Of a stretch of DNA of 64,000 bases, positions 54,785 to 63,877 are shown in pieces; position 1 is the stretch's first letter; each line of letters begins with the position of its first letter. Both the position numbers and the translations under genes were made by a program. Where the stretch lies: assembly GCF_016316925.1 (NCBI RefSeq), contig NZ_JAEEGB010000018.1:33206-97205 (forward strand). The letters are read 5' to 3'. The notes under the pieces are model-generated. The model saw nothing but the letters and a program-made list of their open reading frames with translations. It was not told the DNA's origin and searched no databases. The DNA is from Clostridium aciditolerans (GTDB taxonomy: Bacteria; Bacillota; Clostridia; Clostridiales; Clostridiaceae).

Positions 54785-55006
54785 ATGGCTCAAATAAAAT
54801 TTTGTGAAAATAATTTTAACCATGGAACTGATGTGTTAGTTGATAGAATAAAAAATGAAATTCAGCATGTTACTGTAGAAGTAGAACCATGTTTAGGTTA
54901 TTGTGGAGATTGTGCAGTGGGCCCTTTTGCACTATTTGATGATGAACTCATCCAAGCAGATACACCAGATGAGTTATTTGAAAAGATAAAGGAAAAAACA
55001 TTATAA
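54785..55006 (+). CDS. DUF1450 family protein (YuzB-like)
   Basis: 73-residue protein with the conserved KFCENN start and a CLGYCGDCAVGPFALF segment near 39, typical of DUF1450. The cysteines suggest an Fe-S or redox role, though none is proved. Its position after the NROR-like gene fits a redox partner. GGAGG precedes the start. Confidence 0.82.
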   Translation: MAQIKFCENNFNHGTDVLVDRIKNEIQHVTVEVEPCLGYCGDCAVGPFALFDDELIQADTPDELFEKIKEKTL

Positions 55007-55009
55007 TAA

Positions 55010-55057
55010 AAATAAGAAATCTTATATAAAATAAATATATAAGATTTCTTATTTTTT
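55010..55057 (+). terminator. Rho-independent terminator
   Basis: A perfect 19-bp stem (55010-55028 with 55036-55054) followed by a T run. Confidence 0.85.
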
Positions 55058-55170
55058 GATGCACCCCTCTAATTTATAAATTTTATACGTATATTAATAT
55101 ATGATTAAGAATTTTTTGGATTAGAATTAAATCTTATATAATATATATGGGTAAGACAAGAGGTGAGGCT

Positions 55171-57117
55171 ATGCTAAACAGTGGATATATTTTAGATAAA
55201 AAATATGAAGTTATAAACACTCTCGGTCAAGGAGGTATGAGCGCTGTTTATCTATGTAAAAATATAAGGTTAGGAAATTTGTGGGCAATTAAAGAAGTTA
55301 GTAAAGAACTAAAAGGTCAGATGGACTTTTTAGCAGAACCTAATATTTTGAAGAACTTAAGTCACCCTGGAATTCCAAGGGTAGTAGATATATTTTATGA
55401 GCAAGATAACTTATATATGGTTGAAGACTATATTGAGGGTGAAACTTTAGAAAGCTATATTAATAGAAATCGACCTATAGATGACCAGGAAATATGCAGA
55501 ATAGTAATTAGTATAAGTGATATAATAGCCTATTTGCACAGTTTTGATCCACCTATTATATATAGAGACTTGAAACCATCCAATATTATGATTACATCAA
55601 GTGGTAAAATTGTTTTAATAGACTTTGGTATTTCAAGAGTATATAAGCAAGATGGAATTAAAGATACTATCTATATGGGATCTAAGGGTTATGCAGCTCC
55701 TGAACAGTATGGTAGTGAACAAACATGCAAGCAAACGGACATATATGGTCTTGGAGCAGTAATGTATTTTATTATTAAGGGAAAAGCTCCCTCTACTCTA
55801 TTTGAGGCATTAAAAGATGAAAGCTATGATGAAAAAGTTGATGATAGACTAAAAGCAGTAATACAGAAGGCAATGCAAATTGACAAAGATACAAGATATA
55901 TTTCAATAGAAGAACTTCAAATTGATATTAACAATTTTTTATCAGGGAATGATGCTAAAACAGTACTAATAAATAACAGAGATATAGGTAATTATACTAA
56001 AACATTATTAATTGATGGCGAAAATATAAAAAACAATATTGACGATTCTTTTGGAACTAAAGTTGTAGGAAAGAAAGAAACAATAAGCTCTAGTGAAACA
56101 AAAGTAACAGGGATCAAAAACACTTTTAATAATGAAGTTGAAAATAAACCAGATATAGATAAATCCCAAGAAACTAAAATTGTAGATAAATTAAAAAGTG
56201 ATAAAATAAGAGAAAATAAGCTCTTTAAAGGTAAGGATCTGCAAAGCTTAAGATTTAAAGGCATGCTCAAAACTAAGGGGTTTTTAAAATCCATTCTAAA
56301 AAAACGTAAAAATAAGCAGAATAAAAATATAAAAACTCCTGTTGAAGGCAATACTAAAGCAAGTAAAAGGCTGGTAAAGAGGATAATATTTTCTGTTATA
56401 GGAATTTTTATTGTCGCAGTAGCAATTTATTTAGTGACTGATCATGGGAAAAAATATGATTATGTAGTTAATATTGATAAAGATAATAATCAAGAAAATA
56501 TTTCAAATAACAACACTCAACCTAGTAAAAGTGATACTTCAGAAAACAAGAATACTAATACTCAAAAACCAGTACCTAAAGATACAATTGTTGAAGGGAG
56601 TATAAATAAAAATTCACCTATAATTTTAGGAAACAGTTCTAATGGGAAAGATGATGAAAAGTCTAAAGGAAATGGAAAGGCTAAGGGAAAGTACAAGCAT
56701 GATAATAAGGGCAATAATAAAGATGAGGAAGTGAAGGATATAGCATATCAGGTTAACCCTGCAGCTTTGTGTGGAAAGAATAATGATAAGCTTATTATGA
56801 AACTACAAAATATAGAGTTTAGGGGAAACGAGACTATAGCATATTGCTACTTAGAGAATAATACAGATAAAAAGATATCAATTAAACATGATGGGAATAC
56901 TTACCTATTAAATGATAAAAATCAGTACGTGCAGGCAACGACAGCATCATCTACAGACTTATCTAACATTGCCCCAGGAGCGAAGCTGGATAACATAAAA
57001 ATAAGTTTTACCAACTTTAATTCTGATACGAAAAAAATTACATTAAAAACTAATATTAATTCGGATAGTAATCTAGAGTTTTCCAAGGAAATAAGTCTTA
57101 TTATAAATGTAAAATAA
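55171..57117 (+). CDS. Membrane Ser/Thr protein kinase
   Basis: 648 residues. The kinase domain (about 12-265) has GQGGMSAVYL at 19-28, Lys41, IIYRDLKPSNIM near 135 and IDFGISR near 157. A linker rich in Lys/Thr follows, then one membrane helix near 405-425, then an Asn/Lys-rich extracellular spacer and a C-terminal beta domain (about 530-648). It has no PASTA repeats, so it is not a PrkC ortholog. ATG 55171 follows GAGGTGAGG; an ATG at 55147 is in frame but less well placed. Targets unknown. Confidence 0.86.
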   Translation: MLNSGYILDKKYEVINTLGQGGMSAVYLCKNIRLGNLWAIKEVSKELKGQMDFLAEPNILKNLSHPGIPRVVDIFYEQDNLYMVEDYIEGETLESYINRNRPIDDQEICRIVISISDIIAYLHSFDPPIIYRDLKPSNIMITSSGKIVLIDFGISRVYKQDGIKDTIYMGSKGYAAPEQYGSEQTCKQTDIYGLGAVMYFIIKGKAPSTLFEALKDESYDEKVDDRLKAVIQKAMQIDKDTRYISIEELQIDINNFLSGNDAKTVLINNRDIGNYTKTLLIDGENIKNNIDDSFGTKVVGKKETISSSETKVTGIKNTFNNEVENKPDIDKSQETKIVDKLKSDKIRENKLFKGKDLQSLRFKGMLKTKGFLKSILKKRKNKQNKNIKTPVEGNTKASKRLVKRIIFSVIGIFIVAVAIYLVTDHGKKYDYVVNIDKDNNQENISNNNTQPSKSDTSENKNTNTQKPVPKDTIVEGSINKNSPIILGNSSNGKDDEKSKGNGKAKGKYKHDNKGNNKDEEVKDIAYQVNPAALCGKNNDKLIMKLQNIEFRGNETIAYCYLENNTDKKISIKHDGNTYLLNDKNQYVQATTASSTDLSNIAPGAKLDNIKISFTNFNSDTKKITLKTNINSDSNLEFSKEISLIINVK

Positions 57118-57165
57118 AACTTTAAATAAATTAGCTATGAAGAATTAATCATTATTGTAAAAAAC

Positions 57166-57216
57166 AAGAGCCTGGTTTGAGACTAAGGTATAGTACCTTA
57201 TCTAAACTAGGCTCTT
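57166..57216. terminator. Putative terminator
   Basis: A 13-bp stem with one G-T pair (57166-57178 with 57204-57216), plus an inner AAGGTA/TACCTT stem. T run present on the minus strand exit. It separates the kinase from the cotJ operon. Confidence 0.65.
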
Positions 57217-57265
57217 ACTATAATGAGGGAATACTTTATGGGAATTAGTGAACTTTCTATATACT

Positions 57266-57428
57266 TAAGGCATCTTCAAAGAAATAACCAGTCAGTATGC
57301 TAGTCTATTTTGTGTCATACTGCGTCTGCAGAACCCTTAGATAGTGCTGGACTATCTGCGGAACCTGCCTCCTTGTCTGACACAAAATATCCGTCGCATC
57401 TTTGACTTGTTATTCTCTTTCAGATCTC
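57266..57428. repeat. Second dispersed repeat family, full copy
   Basis: An imperfect palindrome of about 160 bp. The ends are AAGGCATCTTCAAAGAAATA and, inverted, GTTATTCTCTTTCAGATC. Inner arms TTTTGTGTCA (57308-57317) and TGACACAAAA (57378-57387) are perfect inverts, around GC-richer sequence with several small hairpins. Shorter copies lie at 23131-23203 and 23318-23372. Confidence 0.78.
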
Positions 57429-57457
57429 TAAAAGCTTTTACTTTAATTGATTATATA

Positions 57458-58057
57458 TTATTTTAAGAAATCTGGTTTTGGCATTACAAATAAATGAGGT
57501 TCTTGTAAGAGGTCTTGAACTATTCTAAGAGCTTCACCAAATCTCTGATAATGTACAATTTCTCTTTCTCTTAAGAATTTTAAAGGTTCTATTACATCAG
57601 GATCATCCGCTTGATTAATGAGATATTCATAAGTTGCTCTGGCTTTTTGTTCTGCAGCTAAATCTTCAGTTAAGTCAACTATAGGATCTCCCTTTGACTG
57701 AATATATGCGGCAGTAAATGGAGAACCAGAAGCGCTTGCAGGATATATGCCTCTACCATGATCTGAATAGTAAGGCCCCATTCCTGCTTTTTCAATTTCT
57801 TCAATGCTTGCACCTTTCATTAACTGATGAACCATTGAACCAACCATCTCTAAGTGAGCTAATTCTTCCGTACCAATATCATTTAATGTTGCTATAGCTT
57901 CACCTGTAATCATAGTAAATCTTTGACTTAAATACCTTAAAGATGCTGCCAATTCTCCATCAGGTCCACCGTACTGTGTAATAATTATTTTTGCCATTTC
58001 AGGATTAGGATTTTTTATTTTTACAGGATACTGAAGAAACTTTTCGTATGCCCACAT
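57458..58057 (-). CDS. cotJC: Spore coat protein CotJC, manganese catalase family
   Basis: 199-residue inner coat protein of the manganese catalase fold. Carboxylate and histidine ligand segments are visible (EELAHLEMVGSMVH near 65 and ERE-VHYQRFGEAL near 168). It probably protects the spore or mother cell from peroxide. Third gene of cotJABC, starting 3 bases after cotJB. Confidence 0.92.
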   Translation of the reverse strand: MWAYEKFLQYPVKIKNPNPEMAKIIITQYGGPDGELAASLRYLSQRFTMITGEAIATLNDIGTEELAHLEMVGSMVHQLMKGASIEEIEKAGMGPYYSDHGRGIYPASASGSPFTAAYIQSKGDPIVDLTEDLAAEQKARATYEYLINQADDPDVIEPLKFLREREIVHYQRFGEALRIVQDLLQEPHLFVMPKPDFLK

Positions 58058-58060
58058 ATA

Positions 58061-58345
58061 CTACCCCTCCTCTCTACTAAGTCTAAAGTTAGCCTCATAT
58101 TCCCATGGCCAAGGCTCATTTATCCATTGCCATGGACAAGGACTATAGGATCCATAAGACAATGGTCCGTAGCATTTCTCATACTCCTGTCTTAACATAC
58201 GAGACTGTGTTACAAGTGAATTATGTGCTGCAAGAGCATTCTGATCACTTGGATGGGTATTAAGATATAAATGGAGGTCTATTAGTGAAAAAGTCACAGC
58301 TGTAATTTGTTTTAAAAGTTCTTTTTTATTCATATCATGCTTCAT
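58061..58345 (-). CDS. cotJB: Spore coat protein CotJB
   Basis: 94-residue coat protein. Family features are the helical N-terminus, an LYLNTHPSD segment near 27 and the aromatic CPWQWINEPWPWEYE C-terminus. AAGGAGGT lies 8 bases before the start. Co-transcribed with cotJA and cotJC. Confidence 0.9.
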   Translation of the reverse strand: MKHDMNKKELLKQITAVTFSLIDLHLYLNTHPSDQNALAAHNSLVTQSRMLRQEYEKCYGPLSYGSYSPCPWQWINEPWPWEYEANFRLSREEG

Positions 58346-58359
58346 AATAGTACCTCCTT

Positions 58360-58602
58360 CTAACAGTCAGAGACTGGTCTGCATTGTTTATCTTTTCCTT
58401 CATAAGGACTATAAAGCTCAGGGAAAACAGTTCCATGTTTAAGAGCTTCTATAGGAGAGAGGAGAGTGCAAAGTCGTTGGAAAGGTACATATGCAGCTGC
58501 TAGCCGTACATTTCTTATTACTAGTTCTTGCGGAATACATTGTTGCTTTGGTGGACAGTTAGTAGTATACATGTTAACTCTTGAATTTGTGTCTTTTGCC
58601 AT
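58360..58602 (-). CDS. cotJA: Spore coat associated protein CotJA
   Basis: 80-residue protein. The conserved AYVPFQRLCTLLSPIEALKHGTVFPELY block is at about 34-61. First gene of the cotJ operon, which is mother-cell expressed in Bacillus under sigma-E; a clear sigma-E promoter could not be fixed here. AGGAGG is about 12 bases before the start. Confidence 0.88.
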   Translation of the reverse strand: MAKDTNSRVNMYTTNCPPKQQCIPQELVIRNVRLAAAYVPFQRLCTLLSPIEALKHGTVFPELYSPYEGKDKQCRPVSDC

Positions 58603-58911
58603 AGTTGTATTTATCCTCCTTGTTAATGTTGCTTACACAATAACATCATATGATGCTAAATATAAACTTGTTACAATTAATATGGATTTTTGTAATAAAT
58701 TACATTTATTTTTAATATACTTATAGATTAGGACATAATAAGAAGGAACAAAGGGTAAATTCAATATAATGCCGCATGATATATAGGTATGTTTAATACA
58801 CTAATTTAGTGAATAAGATAGCTAATAGCATTAAAAATTTACAAGTGCAGTATTAGAAGGTAAAATTATTATAAGCAGGTTTAAACGATATATGTTTCGT
58901 TAATTTATATT

Positions 58912-58926
58912 TTTACAATATGTAAA
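58912..58926 (+). promoter_or_regulatory. Palindrome before the Crp/Fnr gene
   Basis: TTTACAATATGTAAA is a perfect 15-bp palindrome ending 1 base before the GAGGTGA ribosome site. A further CACTAATTTAGTG palindrome lies at 58799-58811. These are the only ordered features seen in the 342-base gap from cotJA; autoregulation is possible. Confidence 0.4.
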
Positions 58927-58944
58927 TGAGGTGATTTTAGTATA

Positions 58945-59664
58945 ATGGAGAAGAATTTAATAAACTCATGCCACTGCGAAAAATGCACTGGAAAATATTG
59001 CGCTAAAAAAGTATATATTTTTTCAACGTTACATGAAAATCAACTAGCAGAGATTGCAAGTATCGTTATAAATAGAAGATATAAAAAGGGTCAAATGATA
59101 TTCTTCGAAGGAGATGTATCAGATAAGCTTTATATCGTTAATAAGGGAAAGATTAAGATATTTAAATACACAAAGGAAGGAAAAGAACAGATATTATACA
59201 TACTTACTGATGGAGATTTTATCGGAGAATTGAGTTTGTTAAAGAGGAGCAAAGTTGAATTTAATGCCGAAGCTCTAGAAGATACAGCTATATGTGCATT
59301 AACTAAGGAAAACTTTGATAAAATAATAGAAAAAAACCCTGAAATAACCTTTAAAATATTAGAAGTAGTACATGATAGATTAATAAACCTTGAGAGTCTA
59401 GTACAGAGATTAAGCACAAAGGATGTAGAGTCTAGAATAGTAGGAGTTCTATTAAGTCTTGCAAAAGATTTTGGAAGAGAAGAAGGAAATACAGTAATAT
59501 TAGATTTGCCTTTAAACAGAGAAGAAATAGGAAGTTATGCTGGTCTTACGAGAGAAACAGTAAGTAGAACTTTAACAAGTATGCAAGATGAGGGAGTAAT
59601 TGAGCTTCAGGGCAATAAAAAAATTATTATAAAAGACATAGAATATCTCAAAAGTATTGATTAA
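58945..59664 (+). CDS. Crp/Fnr family regulator, HcpR-like
   Basis: 239 residues. The N-terminus has four cysteines at 9, 11, 14 and 19 (CHCEKCTGKYC), suited to an Fe-S cluster. A cyclic-nucleotide-binding-type sensor domain (about 25-145) and a Crp helix-turn-helix (about 155-235, with LNREEIGSYAGLTRETVSRTL) follow. Position beside flavodiiron, RIC and HCP genes, and the boxes in their promoters, suggest that it senses NO or redox stress and activates them. HcpR identity is inferred, not shown. Confidence 0.82.
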   Translation: MEKNLINSCHCEKCTGKYCAKKVYIFSTLHENQLAEIASIVINRRYKKGQMIFFEGDVSDKLYIVNKGKIKIFKYTKEGKEQILYILTDGDFIGELSLLKRSKVEFNAEALEDTAICALTKENFDKIIEKNPEITFKILEVVHDRLINLESLVQRLSTKDVESRIVGVLLSLAKDFGREEGNTVILDLPLNREEIGSYAGLTRETVSRTLTSMQDEGVIELQGNKKIIIKDIEYLKSID

Positions 59665-59676
59665 GTTAAGTATCAG

Positions 59677-59746
59677 AGTCACTTGTACAAATAAAAAGAG
59701 TCACTAGAATTAAGTCCTAGTAACTCTTTCTATTTGTCCGAGTGGC
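59677..59746. terminator. Terminator between convergent crp/fnr and flavodiiron genes
   Basis: A long interrupted stem of about 28 pairs in several blocks (outer AGTCACTT, middle ACAAATA, inner AAAGAGT and CACTAG with their complements). Confidence 0.65.
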
Positions 59747-60984
59747 TAATTGCTTTGTTTTAGAATTAATTCTCCAATTTCTTTTCCTGCATCAACACAT
59801 GATTTTGGTGATGTGTCTTCGTTGAAATAGTTAATTTTTAAAGGTAATTTTAAGTGATTAGCACCAGTGCTTTTAACAATGAAAGAAGTATCCACTAGAG
59901 TCATGTTGCTTTGTTTTATATAGTCATTTATTATCTCTATTGCTTCGCCACTCCAACCGAAGGATCCAAATGCTATACCAAGTTTGTTAGATAAATCTAA
60001 AGTCATCAAGTCTTTAATTATATCTTCTAGGTTGCCTATCATATCACCATATTTTGTAGAACTTCCTATAAGTATTGCATCTGATTTCAAGGCTGATTCT
60101 TTTAGGTCATCTATATTGGCGCTTTTAATATTAAATATTTCAGTTTTAATGTGTGTGGAGTTTAAGCCTTCAGCTAGAGACTTAGCTATTTTCCCTGTAT
60201 TTCCTGTCATGCTACTAAATAATATAAGAGCTTTTTTATCTATCTTATTAAAATCAACGGTGCTCATTTCATCGTAAAGGTCAATATATTTTTTAGCATC
60301 AGTTCTTAATACATACCCATGGGAAGGAGCTATCATATTAACATCAAGTTTTTTAATTTTATTAAGCATGTTTCTGACATAAGTTCTGTGTGGGCTCATT
60401 ATTAATTTGTAATATACTTTAAAATCTTCAGTTATATCTTCTTTAGCTAAATTATTAAATAATTCATTGTTAGCAATATGAGTACTAAAAATATCGCATG
60501 GGTAAAGTATTTTATCCTCAATGCAATAAGTAATCATAGTTTCTTCAGTGTGTAGATATGGTGTTTTAAAGAATTTCAATGTTTTCTCACCGATATCAAG
60601 AGTATCTCCATCTTTAACTATTAAGTACTTTTTCTTATTAAGTTTAAACATTCCATTTAATAACTCTCTTGCTTTTTCTGTAGTTACTATAATTGCATTT
60701 TTAGCTTTATTTAATAATATAGGTAATGCACCAGCATGATCTGGCTCTACGTGGTTAATTACAACATACTGAATTTTATTTAAGTCGATTATTCCTTCAA
60801 GATTTTTAACAAATTCTCTTCCATACATAATATCAACAGTGTCTATAATAGTAGGTTTTTCTGTATTTAATAAGTATGAATTATAAGTTGTTCCTTTTTC
60901 TAATATTAATCTGTGAAAAGGTACTTTCCTATCATCTACTTTTCCAATCCAGTAAGTTTTTTCAGCTAATTTATTATTTATCAT
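59746..60984 (-). CDS. Flavodiiron protein (A-type flavoprotein; NO/O2 reductase)
   Basis: 412 residues. The N-terminal beta-lactamase-like domain binds two irons through NHVEPDHAGAL near 80 and further His/Asp residues. The C-terminal flavodoxin domain (about 255-400) binds FMN near SSMTGNTGKIAKS. It reduces NO to N2O or O2 to water with electrons from rubredoxin. ATG 60984 is 9 bases after AAAGGAG; ATG 60993 would touch it. The promoter has a Crp/Fnr-type box. Confidence 0.92.
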   Translation of the reverse strand: MINNKLAEKTYWIGKVDDRKVPFHRLILEKGTTYNSYLLNTEKPTIIDTVDIMYGREFVKNLEGIIDLNKIQYVVINHVEPDHAGALPILLNKAKNAIIVTTEKARELLNGMFKLNKKKYLIVKDGDTLDIGEKTLKFFKTPYLHTEETMITYCIEDKILYPCDIFSTHIANNELFNNLAKEDITEDFKVYYKLIMSPHRTYVRNMLNKIKKLDVNMIAPSHGYVLRTDAKKYIDLYDEMSTVDFNKIDKKALILFSSMTGNTGKIAKSLAEGLNSTHIKTEIFNIKSANIDDLKESALKSDAILIGSSTKYGDMIGNLEDIIKDLMTLDLSNKLGIAFGSFGWSGEAIEIINDYIKQSNMTLVDTSFIVKSTGANHLKLPLKINYFNEDTSPKSCVDAGKEIGELILKQSN

Positions 60985-61022
60985 ATAAAACATCTCCTTT
61001 TGAATTTTTAATTTATGGCCTC

Positions 61023-61064
61023 ATTATAGATTTAATAAAGAGTGAGTGCAGTGATTAAAATCAA
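61023..61064 (-). promoter_or_regulatory. Crp/Fnr-type box and -10 element of the flavodiiron gene
   Basis: Minus strand box TTGATTTTAATCAC (61064-61051), centre 29.5 bp before -10 TATAAT (61028-61023). No recognisable -35, as expected for an activator-dependent promoter. Confidence 0.65.
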
Positions 61065-61072
61065 CTAAAAAT

Positions 61073-61114
61073 TTGATTGTAGTCACAGATTAATAGATAA
61101 ACTTTTTATATAAT
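61073..61114 (+). promoter_or_regulatory. Crp/Fnr-type box and -10 element of the ric gene
   Basis: Box TTGATTGTAGTCAC (61073-61086), centre 29.5 bp before -10 TATAAT (61109-61114). It lies 22 bp from the divergent flavodiiron box, about two helical turns. Confidence 0.65.
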
Positions 61115-61226
61115 GGACTCATAAACAGGAGATATTGCTGATAAGTAAGCAGAGTAAAGTAAGTTTATGCTCTACTTACAAATCAGTACAAATTATATGT
61201 AAAAAAAGTATTTGGAGGGATAAGTA

Positions 61227-61946
61227 ATGAATAAATTTATGTTTAAAAGTTCAGATAGTATAGGATACATTGCATCAAATTTTCCAAAAGCTATGGACAT
61301 ATTTAAAGACTACAATATTGATTTTTGCTGCGGAGGAAACAGACCATTGATAGATGCAATAAAAGAAGGAGGGATAAAGGAAGAAGAGATTATGAGTAAG
61401 CTTGAAGAAGCATATAACAACTTACTAATAATAAAAGATAAAGATATAGATTTTAATGTGATGTCTTACAGCGATTTGGTTGATTATATAGTAAATACTC
61501 ACCATGCATATTTACAGATTGAACTTCCTAAAATCTATGAACTTACAACGAAGATATTAAGAGTACATGGTGCTAATCATAAAGAGCCAACAAGAGTGCA
61601 TAGATTATTTGCAAGTCTTAAAACAGAGTTAGAGGAACATCTTATTAAAGAGGAAGAAATTGAATTTCCGTTAATAAAGAAGTATGAGTCAGATCCATCG
61701 AATGAGTCATTAGCAAAGGTAGTTTCAATAATGGAGGAGTTAGAAAATGAACATGAGGGGGCAGGAGATATACTTAAAGAGCTAAGAAAAATTACAAATG
61801 GATATGAAATACCTGCAGATGTGTGTAACACCTTTAAATTGACTTATCAAAAGCTTCAAGAGTTAGAAGCAGATACTTTTCAACACATACATTTAGAAAA
61901 TAATATTTTGTTTCCAAAGCTTAAAGAAAAAAATAATAGTAAATAA
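61227..61946 (+). CDS. ric: Iron-sulfur cluster repair di-iron protein (RIC/ScdA/YtfE)
   Basis: 239-residue protein that repairs Fe-S clusters damaged by NO or peroxide. The N-terminal ScdA domain (about 1-65) has DFCCGGNRPL near 34. The hemerythrin-like domain (about 85-235) has His/Glu ligands in NTHHAYLQ, HLIKEEEIEFP, ENEHEGAG and QHIHLENNILFP. GGAGGG precedes the start. Its leader of about 105 nt has a partial hairpin at 61145-61179. Part of the NO-stress cluster. Confidence 0.91.
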   Translation: MNKFMFKSSDSIGYIASNFPKAMDIFKDYNIDFCCGGNRPLIDAIKEGGIKEEEIMSKLEEAYNNLLIIKDKDIDFNVMSYSDLVDYIVNTHHAYLQIELPKIYELTTKILRVHGANHKEPTRVHRLFASLKTELEEHLIKEEEIEFPLIKKYESDPSNESLAKVVSIMEELENEHEGAGDILKELRKITNGYEIPADVCNTFKLTYQKLQELEADTFQHIHLENNILFPKLKEKNNSK

Positions 61947-61966
61947 GCAAAAAATATTTTGTATTC

Positions 61967-62008
61967 GTAACAATTGTTACAGAATAAGTTTATAGATGAA
62001 GCTATAAT
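61967..62008 (+). promoter_or_regulatory. Crp/Fnr-type (HcpR-like) box and -10 element of hcp
   Basis: Perfect palindrome GTAACAATTGTTAC (61967-61980) matches the clostridial HcpR type GTAAC-N4-GTTAC. Its centre is 29.5 bp upstream of -10 TATAAT (62003-62008). Confidence 0.8.
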
Positions 62009-62048
62009 TAAATCATCAACTGAACAACAACAATCTAGCACATATCAG

Positions 62049-62080
62049 CTGCAGAGTCGTTGATTAATGAGACTCTGCAG
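62049..62080 (+). other. Stem-loop in the hcp leader
   Basis: A perfect 10-bp stem (62049-62058 with 62071-62080) with no T run. It lies between the hcp promoter and start codon, so it may protect the messenger 5' end. Confidence 0.6.
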
Positions 62081-62161
62081 TGGTAATGTGTACTATAATG
62101 GTAAAGTTTTAGAAAGTATATAATCAAATAAAATAACTAATATTATGGAGGTTAGAATTAA

Positions 62162-63877
62162 ATGAGTATGTTTTGTTATCAATGTCAAGAAGCAGCAAAT
62201 TGCAAAGGATGTACAATAAAAGGTGTATGTGGAAAGACAGAAGACCTAGCAAAAGCACAAGACTTATTAATATATATAACAAAAGGAATTTCTGTATTTA
62301 GTACAAAAGCGAGAGAATTAGGAGTAGAAAATAAGGAAGTAAATAAATTTGTAGTAGAGAGTTTATTTGCAACTATAACTAATGCTAACTTTGACAGAAA
62401 TATATTTATAGAGAGAATAAAAAGAGGATTACAATTAAGAGAAGAAGTTAAACAGCAATATATAAAAGCTGGTGGAAAACTTATTGAATCAAAAGAAAAT
62501 ACTTCATGGCTTAAAAAAATCTTTGGATTTGGTGGAGCACAAAAAGAAGAAGAGCTTAATCTGCCAGAAGCAGCAATATGGTTTGCTGATAATGTAAATG
62601 ATTTTGATTTAAAAGCAGGGGCAGTAGGTGTACTATCTACTAAAGATGAAGATATAAGATCATTAAGAGAGCTTTTAATCTATGGATTAAAAGGTATGGC
62701 AGCATATATTAAGCATGCTAATAACTTAGGATATGATGATAAAAATCTTCATGGATTCATGCAAAAGGCATTAGCTGCAACTTTGGATGATAGTATAGCA
62801 GTAGATGGATTAATAGCTTTAGTACTTGAAGCAGGTAAATATGGGGTAGATGCTATGGCTCTACTTGATAAGGCTAATACTGAATCTTATGGAAATCCTG
62901 AGATAACAAAAGTTAATATAGGTGTTGGAAATAGACCTGGTATCTTAATAAGCGGACATGATTTAAAAGATATGGAAGAATTATTAAAACAAACAGAAGG
63001 AACAGGAGTAGATGTATACACTCACAGTGAAATGCTTCCAGCAAACTACTATCCAGCATTTAAGAAGTATAAGCACTTTGTAGGAAACTACGGAAATGCA
63101 TGGTGGAAGCAAACAGAAGAATTTGAAAGCTTTAATGGACCAATTTTAATGACTACAAACTGCGTAGTTCCGCCTAAGAATTCATATAAAGATAGAATGT
63201 ATACTACTGGTGCAACAGGCGTTCCAGGAGTTAAGCACATAGCAGATGGAAAAAATGGTCAACCAAAAGATTTCTCAGCTATAATTGCACATGCTAAAAA
63301 GTGTCAGGCGCCAAAAGAAATCGAAAAAGGAGAAATAGTTGGTGGATTTGCACACAATCAAGTTTTAGCTTTAGCTGATAAGGTTGTAGAAGCAGTTAAA
63401 ACTGGAGCTATAAAGAGATTCTTCGTTATGGCTGGTTGCGATGGAAGAGCTAAGAGCAGAAACTACTATACAGATTTTGCAAAGAAACTTCCAAAGGATA
63501 CAGTTATCCTTACAGCTGGATGTGCTAAATATAAATACAATAAGCTTGATTTAGGTGATATTGGAGGAATTCCAAGAGTACTAGATGCTGGACAGTGTAA
63601 TGATTCATACTCATTAGCAGTAATAGCACTTAAATTAAAAGAAGTATTTGGATTAGAGGATATTAATGAACTTCCTATATCATATAATATAGCTTGGTAT
63701 GAGCAAAAAGCAGTTATAGTTTTACTTGCATTACTTCACTTAGGAGTTAAAAATATTCACCTAGGACCAACTTTACCAGCATTCCTTTCACCAAATGTAG
63801 CTAAGGTTTTAGTAGAGAACTTTGGAATAGGTGGAATAACAAATGTTGATGATGATATGAAGATGTTCTTAGGATAA
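62162..63877 (+). CDS. hcp: Hydroxylamine reductase / hybrid cluster protein
   Basis: Iron-sulfur enzyme linked to NO and hydroxylamine stress. N-terminal cysteines at 5, 8, 14, 17 and 23 (CYQCQ to GVCG) hold the cubane cluster. Hybrid-cluster ligands appear in TTNCVVPP near 340, AGCDGRAKS near 438, [10 protein letters not shown] near 463 and [10 protein letters not shown] near 487. At 571 residues it is slightly long, with a Trp/Lys/Phe/Gly-rich insert near 115-130. GGAGG precedes the start. Promoter has an HcpR-like box. No operon partner is seen before the window end; the last 120 bases hold no gene. Confidence 0.94.
   Translation: MSMFCYQCQEAANCKGCTIKGVCGKTEDLAKAQDLLIYITKGISVFSTKARELGVENKEVNKFVVESLFATITNANFDRNIFIERIKRGLQLREEVKQQYIKAGGKLIESKENTSWLKKIFGFGGAQKEEELNLPEAAIWFADNVNDFDLKAGAVGVLSTKDEDIRSLRELLIYGLKGMAAYIKHANNLGYDDKNLHGFMQKALAATLDDSIAVDGLIALVLEAGKYGVDAMALLDKANTESYGNPEITKVNIGVGNRPGILISGHDLKDMEELLKQTEGTGVDVYTHSEMLPANYYPAFKKYKHFVGNYGNAWWKQTEEFESFNGPILMTTNCVVPPKNSYKDRMYTTGATGVPGVKHIADGKNGQPKDFSAIIAHAKKCQAPKEIEKGEIVGGFAHNQVLALADKVVEAVKTGAIKRFFVMAGCDGRAKSRNYYTDFAKKLPKDTVILTAGCAKYKYNKLDLGDIGGIPRVLDAGQCNDSYSLAVIALKLKEVFGLEDINELPISYNIAWYEQKAVIVLLALLHLGVKNIHLGPTLPAFLSPNVAKVLVENFGIGGITNVDDDMKMFLG

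Noticed and set aside
58603-58944. Sigma-E promoter for cotJABC
   Set aside because: CATATT-like and CATATGAT-like segments exist but not at the right spacing, so none is called.
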